From the NCBI GenBank assembly GCA_020635535.1, contig JACJZP010000002.1:62001-126000 (forward strand): DNA of 64,000 nt, read 5' to 3'. Position 1 is the first letter of the stretch; every line of letters begins with the position of its first letter. The position numbers and the translations under genes were made by a program. This stretch comes from Flavobacteriales bacterium. Its GTDB lineage: Bacteria; Bacteroidota; Bacteroidia; UBA10329. Under the pieces are notes generated by a model. That model was given only the letters and a program-made list of their open reading frames with translations, was not told where the DNA came from and searched no databases. Positions 7,692 through 16,736 of the stretch are shown in pieces.

Positions 7692-7770
7692 GGCCACAGA
7701 TTCACTGATTTTCACAGATATCAGGATTTCTATCTTTGAAAAATCCGTGCGAATCTGTGCATCTGTGGCC
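7692..7770. repeat. Intergenic inverted repeat of the 'CACAGAT...ATCTGTG' kind
   Basis: The arm starting GGCCACAGATTCAC (7692) is mirrored by an arm ending GTGCATCTGTGGCC (7770). Interior CACAGAT and ATCTGTG blocks are also repeated. The structure resembles noncoding repeats common in Bacteroidota intergenic DNA (from memory). It occupies the 230-base gap between the DUF7935-like gene and aspC. No gene is seen there otherwise. Confidence 0.75.
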
Positions 7771-7829
7771 ATTAGATGTCTCCGTTTTTCATTTTCCCAT
7801 ATTAACGGATTCCCATTACGCTCATTGTG

Positions 7830-7837
7830 TAGCTTTG
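7830..7837 (+). promoter_or_regulatory. TAGCTTTG -7 box upstream of aspC
   Basis: An exact match to the Bacteroidota TAnnTTTG -7 consensus, 16 bases before the aspC ATG. No convincing -33 TTTG is visible at the usual spacing, so the call rests on the -7 box and position. Confidence 0.45.
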
Positions 7838-7853
7838 CCGCAAATTTCAGCAC

Positions 7854-9052
7854 ATGGACGAGCTTTTATCGCAACGCATTAAGAAACTGAGTGAATCACA
7901 GACCATTGCCATGGCGCGCAGAAGCCGTGAGCTTCAGGCCGAGGGAATTGATGTGATCTCGTTGAGTTTGGGCGAACCCGATCTGAATGCTCCCGACCAT
8001 GTGAAGGAAGCAGCCAAAAAGGCGATCGATGACAATTGGAGCCACTATCCGCCAGTTGCCGGATATCCGGAGTTACGCAAGGCCATTTCTGAGAAATTCA
8101 AGCGCGAGAACGGTCTTGACTATAAACCAGACCAGATCATTGTTTCTACAGGTGCCAAGCAATCTTTGGCCAACGTTATTTTGAGTTTAGTGGATCCGGG
8201 TGATGAGGTGGTGATCCTTGCTCCGTATTGGGTAAGTTATCTCGAATTGGTGAAGCTGGCAGGAGGTAAGGCGCGTTTTGTGACCGCTGGAATTGAAACC
8301 GACTTCAAAACCTCGGCCAACGAATTGGATGAGGCCATTACACACGACACGAAGCTCATTCTGTTCAGTTCGCCCAGCAATCCTACGGGGTCGTTTTACA
8401 CGAAAGATGAATTGGCCGCTTTCGCGAAGGTTATAGCGAGATATCCGAACGTGATCGCTGTGGCCGATGAGATCTACGAGCACCTCAATTTTGAGGGCAA
8501 GCACGAGAGTTTGGCGCAATTCCCAGAGGTTTACAACCAAGTGGTTACGGTGAATGGCGTTTCCAAGGCATACGCCATGACGGGTTACCGCATCGGTTAC
8601 ATCGGTGCACCAACGTGGATCGCCAAGGCCTGCGACAAGATGCAGGGACAGATCACGTCCGGTGCCAATTCCATCGCGCAGCGAGCTACCATTGCAGCTC
8701 TGGAAACCCGGAATCGTGGTTGAAATGGCTGACATATTTGCCAAGCGTAGACTTTTGGTGAACGTGAACTATTCTCAAACATCGAAGGCTTCAAGACCAA
8801 CATGCGGGGGAGCGTTCTATCTTTTCCCTGAGGTTTCAGCGTTGTTCGGTCATTCGTTCAACTGGACAGGAAGTGAACGATGCAAACGACCTTTGCATGT
8901 ATTTCCTCAACGAATGCCATGTGGCCATGGTGCCTGGCGAAGCTTTTGGCGCACCCGGTTACATCCGACTTTCGTATGCTACTTCAGAGGCTAATCTTAA
9001 AGAAGCTGCCAGACGCATCAAGATAGGAGTGGAGAAGCTGTTGCATCATTGA
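7854..9052 (+). pseudogene. aspC: Aspartate aminotransferase (class I/II), frameshifted in its last third
   Basis: The intact first 285 residues show a PLP aminotransferase of fold type I. Motifs include ISLSLGEPDLNAPDH, YPPVAGYPELRKAIS, STGAKQSLAN, LFSSPSNPTG, VADEIYEHL and the PLP-lysine loop VNGVSKAYAMTGYRIGY. In-frame reading stops at 8723 (ALETRNRG). Shifting frames recovers the missing end: VVEMADIFAKRRLLVN, then LFSNIEGFKTN, GGAFYLFPEVSALFGHSFN, and finally AMVPGEAFG and IRLSYATSE up to the TGA at 9050-9052. Total length (about 400 codons) is right for AspC. At least four single-base indels are needed. All conserved residues survive, which argues for sequence error rather than a dead gene. 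Confidence 0.85.
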
Positions 9053-9107
9053 TGTTAATGGCATCCTGTGGCAGAAGAATGCGTTCTTGTGCTACAACCA
9101 TCCTACC

Positions 9108-10069
9108 ATGAAACACCTTTTCGCTTTTTCCCTTTTTCTCATTTCCACTTTAGCAAACGCACAAACCGTTTGCGATTCGTTGGATTTCGTTTCCATCAAG
9201 TACAGTCCGTTCACCGATAGCATCATTATTGTGGATGTGGAGAACAACAACCCGAACGAGATCTTCAGTTATCCGGGCTTTGTGCTGCTGAATGAGAATG
9301 GCGACACATTGGCTAAAGAAAGCGTGTTCTATTTCGGTATTGGAGAAGAGTCGGTGCATTCGTTGGACGTACGCGCGGGCGTTCATGATCCGATAGACAA
9401 CTTCACAGGCACGTTGAAACTGTATTCAGGTTTCTATGAAACGTTTGAGTGTGAATGGGATCTGGATCAATCACTTTGTGCCAATGCACCATGCGATTCG
9501 TTGGTTATCGGATTCCAGAATTGGGGAGGGGCGTTGGTGCTTGGGAGCTTTGCTTGGAGTGTATTGGATAGCTCGGGAACGGTAATTGAATCTGGAGTGT
9601 TGGATATGACTGTAAACGAACAGTACTGGTTCCATGGCTTGTGCTTAGAACCAGGCGAATACAGCTATAACCTGTATGCATTGGGAGAACCATCTGGTGG
9701 TGGACCAACCATGACGGTAAGTTCAAGTACCGTTTACGCAGCACCAACCATTTCAATGCCTTTTGATTGGTTTTCAGGTAATGTGATGGAGGTGCCTTTT
9801 TACATGCACTGCGTTTCGTCCGAATCTCCTAATTCAATCTCCGAAACAGAAGCTGAACGGCCATTCATCCATCAAACGGATGGTCAGGTATCGTTGCAAA
9901 GCAGGACGGCCATGTTGCAGATTGACGTGATTTCCGCGGATGGCAAGTTGATCGGAACCTTCAGCCCGAATACAAACCGTTTCAGTTTGACACGCAACTT
10001 CCAGTAGGACTGTACTTCCTCCGTGTGCAAACGGCTGAAGGTTGGTCGGTTTTGAAGTTCGTTCAATAG
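9108..10069 (+). pseudogene. Secreted protein with T9SS sorting domain, frameshifted near its end
   Basis: The protein starts MKHLFAFSLFLISTLANAQ, a clear signal peptide; I prefer this ATG at 9108 over the one 21 bases upstream. The body (about 250 residues) is Ser/Thr- and Asn-rich with several cysteines and no domain I recognise. The frame ends at 10007 shortly after VISADGKLIGTFS, the middle of a C-terminal sorting domain. One base change near 9985 restores QFDTQLPVGLYFLRVQTAEG and a stop at 10067-10069, a typical T9SS tail. It is probably an extracellular or surface protein. Function unknown. Confidence 0.7.
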
Positions 10070-10071
10070 AC

Positions 10072-10110
10072 GGGATTTCTCGGCTCCGTAAACTTCGCTA
10101 GAAATGACGG
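10072..10110. repeat. Short imperfect inverted repeat after the 9108 gene
   Basis: The arms ATTTCT (10075-10080) and AGAAAT (10100-10105) bracket a GC-richer loop. The sequence resembles a Bacteroidota intergenic repeat with ATTTCTCG...CGAAAT ends (from memory). It may form a weak hairpin after the secreted-protein gene. Confidence 0.4.
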
Positions 10111-10152
10111 AATAGCTCACCGCTCATTTCTCAAACCTATTGGCCATAGATG

Positions 10153-10189
10153 GTTAACACACGTTAACAGTCGCTAACATTTGCCAACA
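10153..10189 (+). repeat. Four 10-bp phased GTTAACA-like direct repeats upstream of a promoter
   Basis: Heptamers GTTAACA (10153), GTTAACA (10163), GCTAACA (10173) and GCCAACA (10183) recur at an exact 10-base period, about one helical turn. The last unit overlaps the putative -33 element (TTTG, 10180-10183) of the promoter for the PDZ-protein gene. The arrangement fits cooperative binding of a regulator on one face of the DNA, with affinity falling toward the promoter. No such regulator is encoded nearby. Confidence 0.6.
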
Positions 10190-10208
10190 GAACGGCTGGG
10201 TAATTTTG
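10180..10208 (+). promoter_or_regulatory. Promoter of the PDZ-protein gene (TTTG-N17-TAATTTTG)
   Basis: TTTG at 10180-10183 and TAATTTTG at 10201-10208 match the Bacteroidota -33/-7 consensus (TTTG and TAnnTTTG), with a slightly short 17-base spacer. It lies 24 bases before the ATG at 10232. Confidence 0.5.
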
Positions 10209-10231
10209 GTTACATATCAAAGTTGACAGTC

Positions 10232-11684
10232 ATGAACAAGTTGAATACGTTTTTCCAATTGAGTTCGCTCACCGCCATGTTGGTGGCGGGCATTTTCACC
10301 TACTCGGTGGCGCAGAATGCCGATAAGAAGGCCAACGATCAGAAGCTCACCATCGACATTGAGGTGACCGAGAACGGCAAGACCGAGAAGATCACCAAGG
10401 AGCTGGATGCCATAGAAGGAGACGACATCAAAGCCATTCTGAAGGATCTTGATGTGTTGGATGATATCGACATCCGCGGCACGGGAGAACGCATTGAAGT
10501 GAAGGTGAAAAGAAGTGGACGGAGATGATGAGCGCGATGTGCGTGTTCACATTTTGGCGATGATGACGAACTGCGCTGGGTAAGCGGTGGCACCGACATG
10601 GAAAAAGCGGCTATGTTGGGCGTTTACATTTCTACCTACGATAGAACGGACAGAAAGGCGCCTTGGTGGATGGGGTAATGGAGACAGCCCTGCCGAAAGG
10701 CCGAACTGAAAGAGGCGATGTGATCGTTGCGGTGAACAACGGACATCACCTCCGAGAAGCAGCTGCGTGATGTGATTTCTGAGTTTAAGGTGGGCGAAAA
10801 GTGACCGTGAACTATCTAAGGGACAGAAGCGGTTTTCAGAGAAGGTCACGTTGGACGCATCGAAGGATATCATGGTTTTCAAGCATGGGTTCGGTCGAAA
10901 GGTTCGAGGCGAATTCTTCTTTGAAGGAGTTCGATGAAGAGGCGTTCGAAGAGCAAATGGAGCAGTTGAAAGACATGCATTCGATTTCGACTTTGACTTC
11001 GGCCTTGATGCGGACGACATAATCGGCATTTCTGGGTGTTACGCAGGCGATAAGACCGATGCAGGTGTTTCGCTGGGAAAGTGATTGAAGGAAGTTCTGC
11101 CGAAAAAATGGGATTGAAGGCGGAGATACGTTACCAAATTGGACGGAAAGTCAGTTAAGAAATTTTGATGATCGGCTGAAGTGATAAAAGCCAAAACGGG
11201 CGACAGGATTGAAGTTGGGTACCTGCGAGATGGAAAACGGAAGCTGAATGGCGAATTAGGCAAACAGGATGGTCAAGCAATGGAAGCGCATCATGCGCAC
11301 AGCGCCTCATGACCGAGGTGCAACCGCTTGACCCGAATGGTGAAAGTAAAAGTGGTGGTCGAACTGAAGGACTGCACCAAGAGAGGAAGCAATGCTCTCA
11401 GCACCTGCGAAAGTGGATTTTAAAGAGAATTGGCCATGAATAAGATCGAGTTTGCCTAGCGAGCGATGGACTGTTCAATCTGGCATTTGAACTTTACCTG
11501 AAGAAAGCACACGCGTGTTGGTGTTCGACCAAATGGGAAGAAAGGTTTATGAGAGATCGCAGACATCTTCGATGGTTCGTACAGGAACGGATCGATATCA
11601 GTGCGCAGCAGAGTGGAGTTTACTTCCTCATCATCGCTTTTGCAGCAAGACAAACAGTTCACACGGAAAATTGTGAAGCAATAA
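10232..11684 (+). pseudogene. Secreted two-PDZ-domain protein with T9SS sorting domain, multiply frameshifted
   Basis: From the ATG at 10232 the protein begins with a membrane/signal segment (TAMLVAGIFTYSVAQ) and an acidic region (NGKTEKITKELDAIEGDDIKA). In-frame reading ends at 10528. Frame-corrected fragments continue: LGDDDELRWVSGGTD, a PDZ domain (AMLGVYIS, EGDVIVAVN, ITSEKQLRDVISEFKVGEK), a linker, a second PDZ (GVSLGKVIEGSSAEKMG, VIKAKTGDRIEVGYLRDGK), and a T9SS tail (VLVFDQMGRKVYE, QSGVYFLI, QFTRKIVKQ) to the TAA at 11682-11684. Many indels fall in short homopolymers. PDZ domains bind peptide termini, and the tail predicts export and surface attachment. Protease domains were not found. 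Confidence 0.7.
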
Positions 11685-11717
11685 GACAGGCAGGGGAAGA
11701 ACGAGGTGGTACGCAAA

Positions 11718-11756
11718 GAAAGGCCTGAAGCGAATGCTTCAGAGCCTTTCTGTTTC
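11718..11756. terminator. Bidirectional rho-independent terminator
   Basis: The hairpin GAAAGGC-TGAAGC / GCTTCA-GCCTTTC (11718-11750) has a GAAT loop and is followed by TGTTTC on the plus strand and TTTCTTTG on the minus strand. It lies between the convergent PDZ-protein and esterase genes, so it can serve both. Confidence 0.75.
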
Positions 11757-11767
11757 AACGTTGACTA

Positions 11768-12903
11768 CTATTCTTTGATGAATGAGTTAGATTAAAAGCC
11801 CCTTGTTGGTAGCTACCATCAATTGGTAAACTCCGTCTTTAGCCGCTTACATCAATGGTCTGATTGCTTGCTGGTCTCAAAAACCATTTGTCCCATGGCA
11901 TTGAAAAGCAATATTCAGATCTTGGCATCGATATTCTCAGGTCTCAAATAATCTGAAGTCGGTTAGGATACACCTCGATTGAGGCAATATCAACCTCAGA
12001 AATACTGGCGGAACCAAATTGCTTGGCAGAAACGCAGAAGAACTTCCATATCAAAAACATAAAAGATGTCGTTTCATTCTGATTGTCTAGCAACCAAATA
12101 TGGTCAGCACCATGAACCTTATAATGAACAACTCTTGAGCTATTGGCGCAACCTCCGTATTCTAAGTAATCAACGATGTAGCCATCATTTTGTGTGTTTG
12201 GAAATTGACCTTCCAAAGTGATGGAACCACAACCATTATTGTTGGTCCAAAACGCGATCCAATCAGCAACATTATTTCCAAACGTGTTATCCTGTACACC
12301 ATCTGGGGTTCCATAGCCTACGTTGGTGTCATCTGTTCCATGAATGTGACATACTGGAATTTCGGTGCCTGGATTACAAGTTAGTACGCCACCAATAGTA
12401 CCCGCAACAGAAGCAATGGCTGCGATTCTATTGTTCAATTCGCAAGCCAAGCGATTACTCATAAATCCACCCATGCTGAAACCCGTTGCATAAACCCTGT
12501 TCTGGTCAATATTGTAATGTGCGCTTACAGTGTCTATCAACGCATTGATGAAGCCAACGTCATCTATATCAGCATTAAGACTGAAGCCAGCCACTCCTGC
12601 ACCAGAATTCCAAGCCGTTGCTTGAGTAAAAAGCGGCTCAACAATGGCCTCAGGATAAACAACGATGAAGTTAGCCGTGTCGGCAACAAACTGAAATCCA
12701 ACACCCTGGAAATTATTGATGTTGTCTCCCAATCCGTGCAAAGCAATTACCAATGGCACTGCTTCATTTCCATCGTAAACCGGTGGAACATATTGAATGT
12801 ATTTGCGGGTTATACCATCGAATGGCCAAGTAACTGTAGTCTGTTGAGCCATAAGCCCGAACGTACTTGCAAACAGCACTGAAAAGAGTAGTAGTTTTTT
12901 CAT
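11768..12903 (-). pseudogene. PHB-depolymerase/feruloyl-esterase-like secreted hydrolase with T9SS tail, frameshifted at its end
   Basis: MKKLLLFSVLFASTFGLMAQ is a signal peptide. The alpha/beta-hydrolase domain resembles poly(3-hydroxybutyrate) depolymerase/LpqC esterases: VPLVIALHGLGDN (oxyanion region), FIVVYPEA, GFSMGGFMSN (nucleophile serine elbow, GxSxG), HGTDDTNVGYG (acid region) and VHGADHIW (catalytic histidine). The open frame ends at 11944, right after VYPNR. Shifted frames then give DYLRPENIDAKI, ILLFNAMGQMVFETS, KDGVYQLMVATNKG and NSFIKE to a TAG at 11768-11770, completing a T9SS sorting domain. The catalytic part is intact and only the tail is broken. It probably acts outside the cell on polyester or aryl-ester substrates. 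Confidence 0.8.
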
Positions 12904-12988
12904 GTTGTAAATTGATTTGAGCCGAAGTTAAACATTGAAGGATGAAAATGAATGAGGATTCATACCTTGAACAACTCATTAACATTCC

Positions 12989-14863
12989 ATGGGAGACCAA
13001 GCCGTAAAGTCAATCTCTGACCTGCGCGAACGCGCCAATTTCCTCAGGCACATTCTGCACGATATCGATGCTTTCGACAAGATGATTGCCGAAAAGATGT
13101 TCGAATCTGGAATTCAACGGATTGGAGCGGAACAGGAGTTCTGTATTACCAATAGGAATTGGGAGCCGGAAGATGCTTCCGAAGAACTTCTGCAAGCGCT
13201 GAATGACCCTCATTTTACCACAGAGTTAGCCAAGTACAATCTGGAGTTAAACCTTGACCCTCAGGTGCTGAAGGAGGATGGTTTTGAACGTTTGGAACAC
13301 CAGCTTCGAAATTTGATGGGACGAGCACAGACTGAGGCGGAGAAGCGCAACATGCACATCATACTCACTGGAATTCTACCAACCATCACTCCGCGCCATA
13401 TTGAATTTGAGCACATGACTCCAAATCCACGTTTCGCAGAGCTGAACAGGGTAATGCGAGAACACAAAGGCGGTGATTTCGAGTTGAATATTCAAGGGGT
13501 TGATCAGCTTATTGCTAAACACGATTCCATCATTTTTGAAGCTTGCAACACCAGCTTTCAGGCGCACTTACAGGTAGAGCCAGACGAAGCCGTGGCGCAG
13601 TACAATTGGGCGCAGGCAATCGCAGCTCCTGTTTTGGCAGTATCGGCAAATTCTCCACTTCTGCTTGGGAAGGAACTCTGGGCAGAAACACGCATTGCAC
13701 TCTTTCAGCAAAGCATTGATATTAGAAGTGGTTCCACCCTTATTAGAGAACAACAGCCGCGAGTTACGTTCGGAACGCGTTGGGTGCGCGAATCCATTTC
13801 AGAAATATTCAAGGAAGATATTGCTCGGTTCACTTTTTTGGTGGCTGGCGATATTGAGCGTGATTCTTTGGAAGAATTGAAATCTGGCAGAATTCCTGAT
13901 CTGAAAGCACTTCGTATGCACAATGGAACCATTTACCGTTGGAACCGACCATGCTATGGAGTATCAAATGGAGTTGCCCACTTGCGAATTGAGAACAGAT
14001 ATATTCCTTCAGGGCCTACCATTCATGACGAGATGGCAAATTTTGCGTTGTGGGTCGGACTGATGAAAGGAATGCCCGAAGAGTATGCCCGCATATGGGA
14101 GAAAATGGATTTCAAGCGGGTGAAGGCCAATTTCCTTCGCGCAGCCATCAGCGGTATGGAAACCAAATTGCAGTGGATGGGCAAGGTGGTGGACACCAAG
14201 GAATTGATCCAAGATGAATTCCTTCCCATTGCGGAAGAAGGTCTTCGCAAAGCTGGAATTGATGATGCATCCATAAGAAACTATTTAGGTGTCATTCGTC
14301 AAAGATTGAGTAGCCGCAATGGCGCGCAGTGGATGAAGGGTGCGTATCGAGCATTGAAAGACGGTCATTTAAAAGATGTTTCACTGCGTAGAATGACCGC
14401 CCTCATGCACCGCAATCAGACAAGCGGGAAACCTGTGGGAGAGTGGCCTGTTGCTACCAAAGAACAGTTGACGGGAAAGGAACTGAAATTGGAAAAAGTG
14501 TACCAGATAATGAGCACGGACCCGCAGACAGTGCATGAACATGATCTGGTTGAGTTGGTGGAGAAGATCATGAAATGGCGCGGATTCCATCATGTTCCAG
14601 TTGAGAATGAAGCAGGTGAGTGCATCGGAGTTATCACTTCAACCAATCTTAAAGAGGCGGCAGAGAAACACGGTAGTTTCGGCAACATGTTCGCATCCGA
14701 AGTAATGGAACGTAACGTAATTACCATCGACCCGAATGCACCAATTCTTGAGGCGAAACAGTTGATGATAGACAAAGGAATCGGTTCCTTGCCTGTCATT
14801 TATCAGGGGAAATTGGTGGGTGTAATCACTAAGTTTGACCTCTTACAATTGGAAGACGAGTAG
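12989..14863 (+). CDS. GCS2-type carboxylate-amine ligase with C-terminal CBS-domain pair
   Basis: The protein has 624 residues. The N-terminal ~450 belong to the glutamate-cysteine ligase 2 (GCS2/YbdK-like) superfamily: the GAEQEF motif (Glu48, Glu50), HIILTGILPTITPRH, the acidic/basic active-site strand NTSFQAHLQ, and RIENRYIPSGPT. The C terminus carries two CBS motifs (about 500-560, VYQIMSTDPQTV and HHVPV; and 570-622, VMERNVITIDP and GSLPVI), which usually sense adenine nucleotides. In the family, ATP-dependent ligation joins a carboxylate to an amine; the true substrate is unknown. The next gene encodes a zinc deacylase of the aspartoacylase family 3 bases away, so the pair may make and break the same amide. 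GshA activity is possible but not shown. Confidence 0.8.
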   Translation: MGDQAVKSISDLRERANFLRHILHDIDAFDKMIAEKMFESGIQRIGAEQEFCITNRNWEPEDASEELLQALNDPHFTTELAKYNLELNLDPQVLKEDGFERLEHQLRNLMGRAQTEAEKRNMHIILTGILPTITPRHIEFEHMTPNPRFAELNRVMREHKGGDFELNIQGVDQLIAKHDSIIFEACNTSFQAHLQVEPDEAVAQYNWAQAIAAPVLAVSANSPLLLGKELWAETRIALFQQSIDIRSGSTLIREQQPRVTFGTRWVRESISEIFKEDIARFTFLVAGDIERDSLEELKSGRIPDLKALRMHNGTIYRWNRPCYGVSNGVAHLRIENRYIPSGPTIHDEMANFALWVGLMKGMPEEYARIWEKMDFKRVKANFLRAAISGMETKLQWMGKVVDTKELIQDEFLPIAEEGLRKAGIDDASIRNYLGVIRQRLSSRNGAQWMKGAYRALKDGHLKDVSLRRMTALMHRNQTSGKPVGEWPVATKEQLTGKELKLEKVYQIMSTDPQTVHEHDLVELVEKIMKWRGFHHVPVENEAGECIGVITSTNLKEAAEKHGSFGNMFASEVMERNVITIDPNAPILEAKQLMIDKGIGSLPVIYQGKLVGVITKFDLLQLEDE

Positions 14864-14866
14864 GAG

Positions 14867-16069
14867 TTGACGAAGGCAAGATTTTACAGTAAGGCGCTCG
14901 ATAAGCATTTCGAAGTTGAGCGTATAATTGGAGAGTTTCACGGGGATGAGGACGGACCTGTCCTCGTTTTCTTCGGTGGGATTCACGGTAATGAGTCGTC
15001 TGGAGTAGTGGCCCTCATTGAGGTGATGGAAGAGATAAAGAAGATGAACCCACGAATCAAGGGAAGCATCTACGCTATTACCGGAAACACGAATTCGCTG
15101 GAAAAAGGTCAGCGTTTTGATAAGGAAGATCTCAACCGAATTTGGACCAAAGACCGCATCCGCAGAATTGAGAAAGGCGATTACAAGCTGGATGAACTCA
15201 ATGCAGATGAACTCGAGCAGCTTGAGTTGTTTCAGATCGGGAAGGAAATATTCGCCAAGCACGCGCATCAGGTTTACTGCATCGATCTTCACACCACTTC
15301 TGCACCTACCGTTCCATTCATTACGCTGAACGACACGCTGATTAATCGGGATTTTGCCACCAAATTTCCTGTGCCAGTAATCATTGGTATTGAGGAATTC
15401 TTGGTAGGACCGTTACTCAGTTGGGTCATGGAGATCGGATATCCGTCTCTAGCATTTGAGGCAGGTGAGCATTATTCTTTGAATTCCATCAAGTACCACA
15501 AAGCGTTTGTGTGGCTTTCGCTGATCTATGGTGGACTTATTGACGAGTCGGAGGTGCCCGATTTTGGCAAGCACTATCTCACTTTGGCCGCTTCCAATGC
15601 CGATCACGGTAAAGTGATGGAAGTGTTTCATCGTAAGGGAGTTACGACTGAAGAAAAATTCACAATGAAGCCTGGATATGCAAATCTGCAACCCGTAGTT
15701 AAAGGTGAGCGATTGGCTGATAACATAGACGGTGCAATTCTCGCTCCAGAGAATGGTCGGGTTTTTATGCCGCTGTATCAAAGTCAAGGTAGTGATGGTT
15801 TTTTTCTTGCAAGAGAAGTGGCCCCGTTCTGGCTCAAACTGTCTGCATCGCTTCGCAAGATGAAATTCGATTCGGTATTGACATGGCTTCCTGGAGTTAA
15901 GCGTCATCCGAAGGAAAGCTATACGCTGATTGTCAATAAACGTGTTGCACGTTTTCTTGCAGTTCAGATCTTCCACCTGCTTGGTTACAGAACCAAGGTG
16001 CAAAGGCAAGATGAACTTTACTTCAGTAAGCGGGAGTATGACGTTCGGGGAGTGGCAAAAATGCAGTAG
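14867..16069 (+). CDS. Succinylglutamate desuccinylase/aspartoacylase-family zinc hydrolase
   Basis: The 400-residue M14-like deacylase has the zinc ligands in FGGIHGNESSG (His40, Glu43) and DLHTTSA (His142), plus the substrate-binding RFDKEDLNR segment and a GVE/GIEEF region. In this family the enzyme hydrolyses N-acyl amino acids such as N-acetylaspartate or succinylglutamate. It is longer than AstE/AspA (about 320), with a C-terminal extension. The best start is TTG at 14867, 3 bases after the upstream stop; no ATG lies early enough to keep the first beta strand. The tight spacing indicates cotranscription and probable functional linkage to the GCS2-CBS ligase. Confidence 0.82.
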   Translation: MTKARFYSKALDKHFEVERIIGEFHGDEDGPVLVFFGGIHGNESSGVVALIEVMEEIKKMNPRIKGSIYAITGNTNSLEKGQRFDKEDLNRIWTKDRIRRIEKGDYKLDELNADELEQLELFQIGKEIFAKHAHQVYCIDLHTTSAPTVPFITLNDTLINRDFATKFPVPVIIGIEEFLVGPLLSWVMEIGYPSLAFEAGEHYSLNSIKYHKAFVWLSLIYGGLIDESEVPDFGKHYLTLAASNADHGKVMEVFHRKGVTTEEKFTMKPGYANLQPVVKGERLADNIDGAILAPENGRVFMPLYQSQGSDGFFLAREVAPFWLKLSASLRKMKFDSVLTWLPGVKRHPKESYTLIVNKRVARFLAVQIFHLLGYRTKVQRQDELYFSKREYDVRGVAKMQ

Positions 16070-16144
16070 GTTTCCACCAATTCAATGTTGACAATTCTCG
16101 ACAAGCGAAGCAACACAACCAACCGTGCGGCCGTAATTTGTAGT

Positions 16145-16732
16145 GTGAAAAAGTGGTTTCTCGAAATACCTTTTGTCGATAAACTCCGCAAAATGGCGGG
16201 GTCGTATTTTCTAAATAAGGAGATGCGGATCCGTAATCGCGAAGTTCAAGGAATAGGTTTGGATGCAGCAAGAAGCATCGGAATCATCTTCAACGCTAAG
16301 GATGAGCGCACGTTTAAGCAGATCAGAGAATTTTCTGATAAGCTTAGAGCTGGTGGATTGCGAACCGTGAAAGCACTTGGTTTTGTACCCAAGGCTGAAG
16401 TAGCCACATTCCTGCAATCAAGTCAGGATTTCGACTTCTTTACTCGCGAGGATTTCAATTGGTACTATAAACCGCAGGGTAGGAAAGTGGCTGGTTTCAT
16501 CAGCGAACCTTTCGATATTCTCATTGACCTTCGCTTGAGCAAGTTCACTTCTTTGCTCTTTATTGTTGCGCTGTCCCGTGCTCAATTCAAAGTTGGTAGA
16601 TACCGAACCGACTTCAAGGAGTTCTATGATCTTATGATTGATGTGGAGGATAATTCCGACCTATCTTATTTCATAGAACAGATCCATAAATATTTGGACA
16701 TGCTTGATGGTTCAGATCAAGCACGTCCGTAA
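16145..16732 (+). CDS. DUF6913-like conserved protein
   Basis: A roughly 195-residue soluble protein. I choose the GTG at 16145 (reading M/V-KKWFLEIPF) because the upstream 20 residues look unrelated; the frame opens at 16085. It matches a Bacteroidota family I recall as DUF6913. Recognisable stretches are GLDAARSIGIIFNAKDE, LRTVKALGFVPK, FFTREDFNW and EPFDILIDL. Function unknown. It follows the deacylase by about 75 bases on the same strand and precedes dapA, with the small minus-strand lipoprotein gene in between. Nothing in it suggests membrane or catalytic motifs. Confidence 0.7.
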   Translation: MKKWFLEIPFVDKLRKMAGSYFLNKEMRIRNREVQGIGLDAARSIGIIFNAKDERTFKQIREFSDKLRAGGLRTVKALGFVPKAEVATFLQSSQDFDFFTREDFNWYYKPQGRKVAGFISEPFDILIDLRLSKFTSLLFIVALSRAQFKVGRYRTDFKEFYDLMIDVEDNSDLSYFIEQIHKYLDMLDGSDQARP

Positions 16733-16736
16733 GAAG

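Noticed and set aside
10547..11029. Minus-strand 160-codon frame over the PDZ-protein gene
   Set aside because: The plus strand encodes PDZ domains once frameshifts are allowed for, and the minus product is low-complexity.
7090..11960. Idea that the frameshift block is programmed frameshifting or a genuine degraded island
   Set aside because: Breaks have no common slippery sequence, occur in unrelated genes on both strands and leave conserved residues intact.
12989..16732. Idea that the GCS2/deacylase set is a RiPP or peptide-tagging locus
   Set aside because: No precursor peptide, transporter or modifying enzyme lies near; the CBS-linked ligase and deacylase suffice for a metabolic reading.
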